Shown piece after piece: positions 36,237-47,944 of a stretch of 64,000 nucleotides of DNA. Below the pieces are notes generated by a model. It was not told the DNA's origin. It worked only from the letters and a program-made list of their open reading frames with translations, and did no database searches. The DNA is taken from the NCBI GenBank assembly GCA_029255685.2, contig CM055313.2, positions 53,173,579-53,237,578 of the forward strand, written 5' to 3'. Source of the stretch: Silene conica (lineage: Eukaryota > Streptophyta > Magnoliopsida > Caryophyllales > Caryophyllaceae). The position numbers and the translations under genes are program-made. The number at the start of each line of letters is the position of its first letter. Position 1 is the stretch's first letter.

Positions 36237-37778
36237 TAACGTTTGACCATACTCAATGCATATGCCACGTCTGGACGTGTGGACATCATGGCATACATGA
36301 TCGACCCTACTGCCGAAGCATAAGGTATCAGACTCATGCGTTCAGTTTCTTCCTGTGTTGTAGGTGATTGTTTCTTACTCAGATGCACCCCATGAACAAC
36401 AGGAAGGTAACCTCTCTTGGAGTTTATCAAACTGAATCTATCAAGAATCTTATCTATATATTCTTCTTGACTCAATGGCAAAATCCTTTCGATCTATCTC
36501 TATAGATACGGATGCCTAGAATCCTCTATGCCTCACCCAAATCTTTCATTTTGAAATGGTTCTTTAACCATGTCTTAACCGACGAGAGCATGGGAATGTC
36601 GTTTCCAATCAGTAGTATGTCATCTACATACAATACTAGGAACACGATTTTACTCCCACTTGACTTGATATACAGACATGATTCTTCGACACTTCGAATG
36701 AATCCGTTCTGTTTTATCACGTCATCAAAACGATGATTCCAACTCCGTGATGCTTGCTTAAGTCCATAGATGGAACGCTTAAGCTTGCACACTTTCTTAG
36801 GATGTTTAGGATCGATGAAACCCTCAGGCTGTATCATATACAGTTCTTATTCCAAAAACCCGTTAAGGAAGGCGGTTTTCATATCCATTTGCCAAATCTC
36901 ATATTCAAGAAATGCGGTTATCGCTAAGATAATCCGAATAGATCTAAGCATTACGACTGGAGCAAATATCTCATCATAGTGCAACCCGTGTACTTGAGTG
37001 AAACCTTTTGCCACTAATCGTGCTTTATAAACATCTGGTTGTCCATCTAATGCACGCTTTATCTTATAAAGCCATTTGCACTGAAGGGGTCTTACCTTTT
37101 CAGGCAAATCAACCAAATCCCATACTTGATTCTCTTGCATGGAATCTATTTCGGACTGCATGGTTTCGAGCCATAGCTTAGAGTCGGAACATGTCATGGC
37201 TCCTTTGTAGGTAGCTGGTTCGTTACTCTCAAGGAGTAAAATGTTTTCTATACCACCTTCCTCAACCATACCAATGTATCGGTCTGGGGGGTGAGAAACT
37301 CGAACCGACCTCCTAGGTTCCTCTGGAATGGATACCATAGAAGATGTGGAAGGAACACTTTCTTCCATCACACTGTTGGTTTCTGGTTCTTGAACCTCCG
37401 ACAGATCAAAAGTTCTACTACTCTGTTTGTTCGAGAGAAACTCTTTCTCTAAAAACTTCGCACTACCCGCAACAAACACTCTTTGTTCGGTAGGGGAATA
37501 TAAGTAGTGACCAAAATTCCTTTCGGATAACCTACAAAGTAAGTCTTGACCGATCGTGGGCCTAGCTTGTCTTCTTGTCTCCACTTGACATAAGCTTCAC
37601 AACCCCAAACCCGAATAAAAGACAAGTCAGGAACTTTTCCTTTCCACGTCTCATATGGAGTCTTGTCTGCTGCTTTTGTCGGACTTCGGTTAAGTATTAG
37701 AGCAGCCGATTTAAGAGCAAATCCCCATAATGAATCGGGCACAACCGTGTGACTCATCATGGATCGAACCATATCTAA
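36237..37778 (-). pseudogene. pol: Copia integrase C-terminal part and reverse transcriptase
   Basis: The frame 37817-37449 continues integrase after the insertion (MVRSMMSH..., FIRVWGCEAYVKW). The frame 37584-36847 carries the RT start (WLYKIKRALDG, VYKARLVAKGFTQ, WQMDMKTAFLNG). A stop near 36845 precedes the next frame 36837-36526 with the IYGLKQASRSW block and the catalytic YVDDIL. The frame 36481-36200 then leads into the RNase H linker and is cut off. At least three frame breaks or stops occur. Confidence 0.85.
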
Positions 37779-37783
37779 TAAAG

Positions 37784-39024
37784 TGAAGGAAAACCGAGAT
37801 TCATACTTGTTTAACATTATAATGTAATCTTACTAATATTACTAATTAATCTGATATTAATTTAGTCGATCTTATGCTTGCAAAACTAAATGCGGAACAA
37901 TAACGGAAAGGGCCTTACAATCGGTCCAAATAAGTGCTAGGACGATCCTCCACGGAGCAACCAAGATAGCTTGCCTCCTTTACGATGCACCCAAGACCTA
38001 CCCTTAAACACCGAGACAGGAGCACGAGCACGAGCTAGGTGACGGAATCGGTAAAAACCGTGTACTAATAATAATATTAGTATACTACAAATATTATCTA
38101 AGTAATATTTAAGAGGTTATTTTGTTTTATTACTCTAGAAAACTAGTATGAGGATTTTTTTTACATATGAAGTATCACATGTATATATAAAGATAGAATG
38201 GGTTTTGGTTGAGGTAGGTGTATGTCGTGTGTTTGTGTGTTTTGGAAGACCAAATAGATTGCTTGTCTCACACAAGCAATTAGGTTTGCATGGCTACACA
38301 TAGGCATCATACCTATACAATCATTATGTTTTAGCATGCACTAATTTAAGCAAATTAGTCCTTATAACACACACCATCACACGCCACCTTTGTGTAAAAA
38401 TGGACTTTCATTTTACAAATTGTAATTTGTACAATTGTGTGATATGTAAACATCCTATGTGACATGATACAACTGTATTAATTTAAAAATACATATTTAT
38501 CAAATAAATATTATTTCTAAATTAATTAAATCATATTTAGCAAATTAATTTAGTAATTCATAATTACCGTCTCAAAATATGGTTATTGTAATAATCGTCA
38601 ATACGATATACAACATTTGTTATAACCACGAACCCTTCTCATTCTAATTTCGACATTTCATAAATATCGATTAATATTTGACAATTGACATATTTCAATT
38701 TCAAATATAAATCTTACTTTAAGATTCAACCTCTGATTTCTCGATATATGGTTTTAAGGAATCGATCAATTCGTATCATATACAATTGATCAATATATAT
38801 TTAAGGGGTCTGTCCTATAGGTGTGACCTAAAGGGATCAACTGACCACCACCGTCATACGACAGTAATGTCAAACTCTAGTCAGCCAATCATTACCGATT
38901 AATGTTGGTCAGTTGACTATATCAAATATCGGATCGTCCCTTGCATATTCATTTCATAAGATTTATGACAATGATTTTTATCATTGTCGTGATTGCACAA
39001 TTGTTGAGGACACATTTCCCAACA
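37784..39024 (-). repeat. 3' LTR of gag-only element 2
   Basis: 1241 bp, ends TGAAGG...CCCAACA on the plus strand. It differs from 44806-46042 by a few bases and a 6-bp copy of 'agcacg'. Shares its U3-side sequence with the solo LTR at 1025-2294. Confidence 0.92.
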
Positions 39025-39680
39025 ATCTCCCACTTTTACTCGACAAGTGTGCATCACCAATTCTCTTGCCCTATTACGTCATCTCCCACTCAATGCAAGG
39101 TGTCTTCCAGGTCGTACTTGCATTTGATCATATCTTGAGCGGTTTTTCTCGATCTGGAGATTTAACTGCTTTGACCGGAATTATCTACCATAGATACCTT
39201 CCGAGCGTGGCCACGCATTTCCAGTTAAACTTCTCCTCGAGTGGCCTGGAGATTTAAGACAACCCTGACAAGGGGTTGGACAATTCCTATCCTACTGTTC
39301 CCTTCGACTAACACAGTCCATTATGACCCAAAAGAAGCCCATTTGACCCCCTTTAACGGTTGATCGTAGAGCTAAAATCAAAGCCAATCTGAGGCTGTGT
39401 CACCTTGGGCGAACAGTCTCAAGTCAAAGAATCGACTTATGTGAATAATATAGTAGCTCTCGCCACGACCAGGCTAATTATAAAATTTCCAGAACTCTAT
39501 AAGCGGTCACTAAATGCCCGACAGAGTGTTACACAGTCTGCCTATGTGATCGACTAGTCATCCCATATGACTCTATGACATTTGAACTTGCCATCAATCG
39601 CCTCACATTCTAGTCGCTTCGAGACGTCACCTCATACAAGCGACTATGGGCTATACTAAGTAATCCAGTTCACTTATGGG
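39025..39680 (-). other. Conserved 3' non-coding block of element 2
   Basis: Matches 18600-19260 in element 1 over most of its length. No coding frame; the frames at 38913-39257 cross the LTR border and are not genes. Confidence 0.7.
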
Positions 39681-41109
39681 GTTCAAATTGTCTCTTACAA
39701 CCCATTTGGATTTTACAAAGTATAATTGTGAGTTAATAATAATATTAATAACTCAAACGATAAGAGTGATTGTTATATGCGAACAATCAATACGATATTG
39801 TTGCTCCACATAAACAATCTTTGATGATCATACATCAATTTGTATTAATGGTTTGCTATGTGAATATACCCTATCTTCACATCTTTTAAACCTACAAATT
39901 TCGGTTTCCTTTTGACTCATATTATCTCGTATAATATGATCTTATTCAAGTACATTTCAAGTCTTTATACTCGACTCGAGTCTCCTTACTTTAAGGAAAC
40001 TCCCACTGTTTTCTTAAAACTCATGACATGTCATCCTTATGAACATAGTCATACTGTACTAGAATTTATATTGTAGTTTACCTAGATTCGATCAACTAGT
40101 TCTTCTTGAGAAACTTATATCGATATAGGGCTTTATTTCAACTTATGGCATTTTGATCAAGGTTATATGAATTAACATTTTCATATCTTAGATTCAAATC
40201 CAAACCTCGTTAACTGATCGGTGACGTTTCATTATCATATAATAAACTCACTTATGATTTATGTTCTTAACATACATTCATTTAGAATTGAAAACCTCAT
40301 ATTCTTTCTCCCACTGAATTCCATGTCACTATCTTATAGTTAATAACTCCCACTATCTTCATAGTGATTAGGTAATATCTTCAAACATCTTCTCAACTCA
40401 TAATGAACATTTCATTTTGATTTACTTCAAACATTTTCTCAACTCGCTATGAACATTTCATTTTTCATTTTCCTTCCCACGAGAACGGGAGATGATTTCT
40501 CCTCTATTATCTTTATAAAACATAAACATTAACATCATGGAAACGATTTACTTCCATTAAGACTCGCGGTTCCCTTTGTCCTCTCTAGGAACTAATGACA
40601 ACATATGGAACATTTCCTTTTGTGTCCTCGCGTAGTTTCTTCTGTGTCCTCTCGTAGTTTCTTCTATCCAATTTTTCAGAGTTCTTCTTAAGGACTCCTT
40701 ATAGGATTCTTCTCTAAGATCCTATATTTATCTCATTGGTTTGCGGGCGTAGAATTTCTGCCACTCTATCCTCTAAAATAACCGTTATTTTAGGAAGGAT
40801 AGCATTTTCGCCCGTCAACAATGTATTGGATAAAGAATTTAGATGTGTTGTGAGACATTATTACTCCTTATAAGGTGATCATCTTATAATGAATTAATGT
40901 TCTTATGTTTGAATTTGAAGTATTTCACGGGATGCAATTCTCGTTTTTAAGTAAGTCGTATTACCTTTTATAATGATCCTATCATGCCTAGCGTACGGTG
41001 AACTATTCAAGGTACTTAATTACGATCTATGAAAATCGTATCAACTCATGTTATGTATCATAAAAGCATTTTAAAACAACCAAACATGTTTGATTAAGAA
41101 CAAAAAGGA
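39681..41109 (-). other. Non-coding 3' region of element 2
   Basis: AT-rich, no gene. It corresponds in place to 19260-21540 of element 1 but without the 49-bp tandem repeats. Text such as 'ctttctcccactgaattcc' (40306-40325) and 'tcctctcgtagtttctt' (40648-40664) recurs in modified form in element 1 (20310, 20650). Confidence 0.5.
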
Positions 41110-41133
41110 TGACTTGGGTTGAAAACCAAGTCA
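41110..41133. repeat. Hairpin downstream of gag in element 2
   Basis: The stem TGACTTGG and its complement enclose the loop GTTGAAAA. Same loop and place as 21546-21577 in element 1. Confidence 0.8.
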
Positions 41134-41296
41134 CCACTATTACAACCATTGTTTCAACATTATTCTTGTCGTACAAGTAATACAAGGTTCTTAAATTAAA
41201 ATGCAAAATGAAAGAAGACATCAAAATGAAAAATTAGAGCCATGCTCTTTATGTCTTCAATCTTGGATGCTACCATAGCCATCCATGGAAGGAGCT

Positions 41297-42322
41297 TCAA
41301 GCATCCTTCGCTTTCTCCGTGCCTTTGTCTTTGGTAGGAGCCGCTTTAAAACAATTTATAAACGGGTAAGAATCAATTTGTATCACTATACAAAAATTGA
41401 TAACATGAATTAGACGAGAATTTATACCTACTGCAAGAACCCTTCCGGCTTTGAGGTCATTGAGATACTTCGGGCAATTCCGCTTCCAATGCCCCATCTT
41501 AGTGCAATAATGGCACTTGTCTTCAACCTTTGACGATGACGAAGAAGAAGCACCTTTCGTAAAAGTCTTCTCCTTAGGAGATGCGGGTTTGAAGGTTTTG
41601 ACATTTTTACCCTTGTTAGCCTTGCGCTTAAACTTCCTCTTGCTTTTTGTCTCGATATTAAGAACATCCTTTGTGGAACTCTCATTAAGCCCCATATCCC
41701 TCTCCGCTTGGACTAAAATCTTATTTAACTCGTCCAAGGAGGTTTCTTGATTGCGCATGTTATAATTTACCCGAAATTGAACATACGATTTCACTTTGTT
41801 TAGGGAGTGAAGGATTTTGTCAACAATAAGCGAGTCGGGAACATTCACCCCTTGTATCTTCAAGGTTTCGGCTAGCTCAACCATTTTGAGCACATGAGGA
41901 CTAATCTTTTGACCTTCCTTTAAGGTCAAATCAAAGAATGCGGAGGCCGCCTCATATTGGATTACCCTAGGAGCTTGCGAAAACATGGTCGCAACTCTAG
42001 TGTATATCTCATTAGCCGTGGCTAGCTTAATCATTCTTCTTTGGAGATCCGGCTCCATCGAAAATATAAGCACGTTCTTCAAAGCATGCGACTCTTTCAT
42101 GTAGGCCTCATAGGCCTCACGAGTCGCTTCCGATGAACGAGCACCAGGATTGGGAGGAGCGGCAACAGTAAGATAACGAGTCTTATCGTCGGCTTGCGCG
42201 ACCAACACCAATTGGGCGTCCCAATCCTTGAAATTGGCGCCATGCTTCTCAAGCTTGCAACGATCCATAAAAGATCGAAGCCATGAAACGTGTTGTGGGA
42301 GAGGTGGAGCGTTATTTGCCAT
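41297..42322 (-). CDS. gag: Gag polyprotein of gag-only element 2, two exons
   Basis: Exon 1 is 42322-41428 and exon 2 is 41343-41297. The 84-nt intron has donor GTATAA and acceptor AAAG, giving 313 residues. It begins MANNAPPLPQHVSWLRSFMD, has the copia Gag core, and a CCHC knuckle (CHYCTKMGHWKRNC) before a PKYLNDLKAG segment. The spliced tail is AAPTKDKGTEKAKDA. The intron happens to be open, so an unspliced product is also possible. A longer frame could start at 42376 but the family start and the other gag favour MANN. The intact frame indicates recent selection or recent insertion. Confidence 0.85.
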   Translation of the reverse strand: MANNAPPLPQHVSWLRSFMDRCKLEKHGANFKDWDAQLVLVAQADDKTRYLTVAAPPNPGARSSEATREAYEAYMKESHALKNVLIFSMEPDLQRRMIKLATANEIYTRVATMFSQAPRVIQYEAASAFFDLTLKEGQKISPHVLKMVELAETLKIQGVNVPDSLIVDKILHSLNKVKSYVQFRVNYNMRNQETSLDELNKILVQAERDMGLNESSTKDVLNIETKSKRKFKRKANKGKNVKTFKPASPKEKTFTKGASSSSSSKVEDKCHYCTKMGHWKRNCPKYLNDLKAGRVLAVGINSRLIHVINFCIVIQIDSYPFINCFKAAPTKDKGTEKAKDA

Positions 42323-44782
42323 TGATTGAAAGTCGAAAAATGAACTACAAATGAAAATAAAGGAATTAAAACACAATTACCGGTTTTAATAAATAAATTA
42401 AACTTGTAAATTTTAAACAAGTTAATCATCTACTTAATGATCTCTTACCCAATTAAGTAAATGATCCCGAGACCCAAATACACACTAACTCAGGCACGGT
42501 TTAGCCGATACATCCCTCATTAATGTGACTCGGTAGATTAACCCCTTAATCGATTCTACTTTTAGAACTCTCGGTCGATAAAATTACACTAATTCTTATC
42601 TTAGCTAGCCCGAACTTATTACCACTACGGTGGCTCGAATACCTTCGTCGAGATCAACCAAATTTCTAGAACGTAATCATATTACCCCACTTCACCAACG
42701 TAATAAGGTTTGCACCCCGGTTTAGCCAAGCCTACTCCCTTATGAAGAAGATCCTTCGCGGGTTCTTTACTTTTTGGTAAGGCTATGTCTCGATTTTTAA
42801 ATAACGTAAGAGATCTTGTCAATTTATTATCTATCTCCTTTAAGTGAACTAAGTCGGTGAATTATCGATAAATTAATTGACACAGTCGATAAAATCGATG
42901 AAATGCATGAGTTTAATGACGATTTGGCTATGCATGCAAACATGATAAGCATAAATAAAAGCATAAAAACTTAAAAGCATAAAGAAAATCCTAGTATGGC
43001 CTTTCCTAAAATAGAAAATAAAGTAAATTACAAATTCGGAAACCAACTCCTTTGGTCCCTTGAACTTCACACGCGGCACGCATCCCAAGGCAAACTCCGT
43101 CTTGGTCGGAACTCCTTTCCGAAATGGCACCGTCTTCAAGGATCTCCGGAATTACAAATAATTACAAATTTTCTATCTATTTTATACATTATAAAATAAA
43201 ATAAAACAATAAAATAAAGTGATACGAGATCACATTAAATTACAACCGAATCGATAAACCCTTACATTACGGGAAATATCGATTAAAATCTAAGGCCATA
43301 CTAAGTAAATTACATAATTCAAAATTACGTAAATAAATTATGACATTCATAAACAATAATTAAATATGCAATGCTTATGTAAAATGCAAAACCTAAGCCA
43401 AATCGTCCTATTTAAACACGTTTTAAATATCGTTATTCGTAATAACACGGTTTTATGGAATAACGTGATTTAAACAATTTTAAAATCACTAATCACTCTA
43501 TGAATCACCATTCACGAGTTAGTTAAGTTTCCTAACACATTTTAGGATTCAAAATTTAGTCTTACTCAAATTTCGAAATGACTTAACTTTTATTTTAATA
43601 TTGTTCGGTTTTAATCGGTTTTACGGGAAATAGCATTAAAATAATTTAACGAGTCATAAAATTTCGAAAATTCAAAATTCAAAATTTTGAACATACTGAA
43701 AATTTTCTAAAATTTCAGATCCTTAAAATTAAATATTTTCGAAATACACCATTTATTTCGTAAAATAGCCGTATAATATGCATAATATTTCGAAAAATTC
43801 AAAATTAATTCAAAAAATTATGTAATAAAATACCAATATAATTTTTACATCTTCCTAGACACTCAAAGTATCTGAAAATGCATAGAAAACAGGCTGAAAA
43901 CACTGTTTAAGGTCTGAAAAGTAATGATTATGACTCTTAAACACTCAATTTCAACTTTAACTTTTAAAATTAAAATTTAAAATTTCAGAAACTTTTGGCA
44001 CTAAATAAAAATATGTTGATGATCATATATAATATGACTAATATGGGTGAATTTTTCGGACCATTTAAGTAACTTTTACTATTTTTAATAATTTGGTCAT
44101 ATATTACGCGATTTTACCGATTAAAATCATTTCTCATGCAATATTCGAGATTAATAGCTCACAATTCACATGCATGATAGAAATAATATATGTGACACTA
44201 TTATTAAAATTTTATGGTCAAATTCGAACTTAAACTATTTAAGCTAAAATATGTCACTAATATTACGATTTTTACGATAAAAATCAATATTCATGCAATA
44301 TTAACGAAAAATTTCTGAAAAATTTATCATATATTTTATATATTGCATGTGACATCTACCAAAACTTTTATAGTTAAATTCATAATATAACTATTTATCC
44401 CATATTTAACTCATTTTATGACTATTTAACCATTAAAAATCATAAACCATGCATAAAACTTCAATAATTTCGAAAATTATATATTCATAATATGTTAAAT
44501 TCATGTGAGAACATATTTAAAATTCATGGCCAGAAACATTATTTAGCTATTTTTCCCATAATAAAACATTTTTAACCGATTTTAAGCATAAATTAATCAA
44601 ATTAATTATAATGATGAACAATATTATTCCATAAATCATCAAAATGACTTAAAACTATTTTAAGACCAGAAAATATACATGCAATATGATTTTCGTGCAT
44701 ATCCTATATGTACTACTCAGTTTCGTTTTTAATTAAAATCGCATTTTCTCGCAAAAACTTATAAAATCGAGTTGCATGCAAG
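42323..44782 (-). other. 5' leader of element 2, non-coding
   Basis: No gene. The part near 42440-42620 resembles the leaders of element 1 (22885) and of the copia remnant (48050-48180): 'gagacccaaat', then 'agaactctcggtcgata'. Confidence 0.6.
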
Positions 44783-44805
44783 CAACCTAATGCTCTGATA
44801 CCACT
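44783..44805 (-). promoter_or_regulatory. Primer binding site of element 2
   Basis: On the minus strand, TGGTATCAGAGC followed by ATTAGG lies two bases inside the 5' LTR (44806-46042). Complementary to the 3' end of a methionine tRNA. Confidence 0.85.
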
Positions 44806-46042
44806 TGAAGGAAAACAGAGATTCATACTTGTTTAACCTTATAATGTAGTCTTACAAATATTACTAATTAATCTCATATTAATTTAGTCGATCTTATGGA
44901 TGCAAAACTAAATGCGGAACAATAACAGAAAGGGCCTTACAATCGGTCCAAATAAGTGCTAGGACGATCCTCCACGGAGCAACCAAGATAGCTTGCCTCC
45001 TTTACGATGCACCCAAGACCTACCCTTAAACACCGAGACACGAGCACGAGCTAGGTGACGGAATCGGTAAAAACCGTGTACTAATAATAATATTAGTATA
45101 CTACAAATATTATCTAAGTAATATTTAAGAGGTTATTTTGTTTTCTTACTCTAGAAAACTAGTATGAGGATTTTTTTTTTACATATGAAGTATCACATGT
45201 ATATATAAAGATAGAATGGGTTTTGGTTGAGGTAGGTGTATGTCGTGTGTTTGTGTGTTTTGGAAGACCAAATAGATTGCTTGTCTCACACAAGCAATTA
45301 GGTTTGCATGGCTACACATAGGCATCATACCTATACAATCATTATGTTTTAGCATGCACTAATTTAAGCAAATTAGTCCTTATAACACACACCATCACAC
45401 GCCACTTTTGTGTAAAAATGGACTTTCATTTTACAAATTGTAATTTGTACAATTGTGTGATATGTAAACATCCTATGTGACATGATACAATTGTATTAAT
45501 TTAAAAATACATATTTATCAAATAAATATTATTTCTAAATTAATTAAATCATATTTAGCAAATTAATTTAGTAATTCATAATTACCGTCTCAAAATATGG
45601 TTATTGTAATAATCGTCAATACGATATACAACATTTGTTATAACCACGAACCCTTCTCATTCTAATTTCGACATTTCATAAATATCGATTAATATTTGAC
45701 AATTGACATATTTCAATTTCAAATATAAATCTTACTTTAAGATTCAACCTCTGATTTCTCGATATATGGTTTTAAGGAATCGATCAATTCGTATCATATA
45801 CAATTGATCAATATATATTTAAGGGGTCTGTCCTATAGGTGTGACCTAAAGGGATCAACTGACCACCACCGTCATACGACAGTAATGTCAAACTCTAGTC
45901 AGCCAATCTTTACCGATTAATGTTGGTCAGTTGACTATATCAAATATCGGATCGTCCCTTGCATATTCATTTCATAAGATTTATGACAATGATTTTTATC
46001 ATTGTCGTGATCGCACAATTGTTGAGGACACATTTCCCAACA
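44806..46042 (-). repeat. 5' LTR of gag-only element 2
   Basis: 1237 bp, pair of 37784-39024. Transcription of the element would start in it and run toward lower coordinates. Confidence 0.92.
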
Positions 46043-46756
46043 TAAAGTTTGATTTCTCCGTTCGGATACACCATTCAATTGTGGTGTTCCATGTGGAGTT
46101 AACTGCAATACAATACCGCAGTCTTTCAGGTGTTGATCAAACTTAGTCGAAAGATACTCGCCACCACGATCAGATCGAAGTGCTTTTATCTTCCTATCAA
46201 ATTGGTTCTCAACCTTATTTTGGAATTCCTTGAACTTGTCAAAGGATTCACTCTTATGTTTCATTAAATAGACATACCCATATCCACTTAAATCATCCGT
46301 AAAAGTGATGAAATATCTATAGCCGTCTCTTGCTGTGATTGTCATAGGACCACACACATCTGTATGTATGAGTCGTAAAAGATCACTAGCTCGCATTCCA
46401 ATACCTTTAAAAGAAATACGAGTCATCTTTCCGATGAGACATGATTCACACGTACCAATTGATTCGTAATGAAATGGTGGTATTGACCCATTCTTAATGA
46501 GTTTCTCTACGCGTTTTTCATTGATGTGTCCCATTCGACAATGCCATAAATACGTTTGTTCTTTATCACCTTTTTTAACCCTTTTATTACTCACATGATA
46601 AACCTCGGTGGTTTGGTCTAAAACATATATTCCGTTTACGGAAACAACCTTTCCATAAATCATATCGTTTAATGTAAAAGTACAACAATTGTGCTTAATA
46701 TTAAAACAAAATCCTTCCGTATCCAAAACATAAATAGAAATAATGTTTTTCGACAA
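46043..46756 (-). pseudogene. pol: Copia GAG-pre-integrase and integrase N-terminal part
   Basis: The frame has the zinc-binding H-H-C-C domain (WHCRMGHINEKRVEKL, then GTCESCLIGK) followed by the integrase core with the first Asp in HTDVCGPM and the second in SDRGGEYL. It then reaches NGVSERRNQTL, where element 2 is inserted; the natural continuation is found at 37783 and below. The catalytic Glu expected near SERRN is in place. The enzyme is split and cannot be made. Confidence 0.88.
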
Positions 46757-46909
46757 ACTAAGAACAAAATAACAATTATTTAAAAATAACTCAAAACCAC
46801 TAGGTAGTTTGAGTACATAAATTCCTATGGAGACAGCTGCAACCTTTGCTCCATTTCCAACGCGAAGGTCTATGTCCCCCTTCTCAAGTTTGCGGACGTC
46901 CCTTAAACC

Positions 46910-47944
46910 CTACAAGTGATTACACAAGTAAGAACCACAACCAGTATCAAATACCCATGTTGCTGAACTTGCAAGGTTTATTTCAATCATATGAATAAAC
47001 GAAGATATACCTGTGGCTGTCACACGTCCTGCCTTGATATCAGCGAGGTACTTAGGGCAGTTCCTCTTCCAATGCCCAGACTCGTGGCAATGGTGGCACT
47101 CTCCCTCTTTCCCTTTGCCCTTAGCTTTGGCCTTTGAGTTACTGGTCTCACCAGGTCCACTCTTGGGCTTCGGCTGCTTCTTTTTGAACTGAGGCTTCTT
47201 AACATTTAAGGGAGCCTTTGCCTTTCCCTTCCCTTTCCAATTAGCTTGTATGACAAGGACGTTCTTCTTAGCACTCCAACTCAAATTGAAATCTTTCTCA
47301 GCTTGCACGAGCTGAGAGTGGAGCTCATGAAGACTTTTCTTCATGTCATTCATGTTATAGTCACCCTAAACTGGGTGAACCCATCATGAAGAAAGTGTAA
47401 GATTCGGTTTACAATGACTTACTCCTCAATCTTGCAACCAAGAGACTCTAGAACTTCCACATTCTCAATAATCTTGAGGATGTGTGGGCTAACAGCTTGA
47501 CCCTTAGACAGTCTAGCTTCGAAGAAGCGGACTACTGTGTCATACCTCATGATTCTCGGAGCTTGCGAGAATTCATTGGTAAGGGTGGTGAAAATCTTAT
47601 TTGCACCTTGTGAAATGAAGCGGCGCTGCAAATTGTTTTCCATTGCATAAATAAGTACGTTCATAATCGCACCAGCTTCACGAACGAACTCATCATATGC
47701 AGTTAGTTCGTTGGGCTCCAGTCCTAGTGGTTGGTTCAGCAGTCGGCATTGGCTCAACCAAATACTTTAATTTACCATTAGCAATGGCAGCATTCCGTAA
47801 TGCTGCCTCCCAATCGGTAAAGTAACTCCCATCATTCTTAAGGCGGGAGTTCTGATTGTAGGAGACGTGGTCCATAAAGGAGCGTAACCACCACTCCATG
47901 GTGAGGGTGGCGCTAAGGCCTGGAGTTGCATTTGCATCAGTCAT
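46910..47944 (-). pseudogene. gag: Copia gag (and start of protease), broken
   Basis: Three successive frames (47944-47693, 47757-47419 and 47353-46910) give a copia Gag with frame changes between them. It starts MTDANATPGLSATLTMEWWL and carries a CHHCHESGHWKRNC zinc knuckle, then DIKAGRVTATGISSF and a protease start with WVFDTGC. The gag-protease border lies exactly where the two gag-only elements have their intron donor. The next 150 bases to 46756 do not hold a clean frame. Confidence 0.85.

Larger units (their letters stand above)
37784..46042 (-). mobile_element. Gag-only Ty1/copia-related LTR retrotransposon (TR-GAG type), element 2
   Basis: An 8259-bp element with a perfect target repeat TAAAG (37779-37783 and 46043-46047). 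It lies inside the integrase gene of the copia remnant; the integrase frame joins when it is removed. The LTRs are 37784-39024 and 44806-46042, almost identical, so this is a young insertion. The primer site TGGTATCAGAGC is on the minus strand next to 44806, so the right LTR is the 5' LTR. Gag (41297-42322) is the only gene. The 2.3 kb downstream and the 2.4 kb upstream of gag are non-coding. Confidence 0.92.
36237..47944 (-). mobile_element. Decayed Ty1/copia element, split by gag-only element 2
   Basis: Coding order on the minus strand is gag (47944-46910), GAG-pre-integrase and integrase (46756-46043), then, across the insertion 37784-46042, integrase C-terminal part and RT (37778-36237). 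The RT has TAFLNG, the IYGLKQA block and YVDDIL. It stops after ...YALSMVKRYQ at about 36237, so RNase H and the 3' LTR are lost. No 5' LTR or primer site was found to the right. Stops and frame changes occur in gag and RT, so it is dead. Confidence 0.85.
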
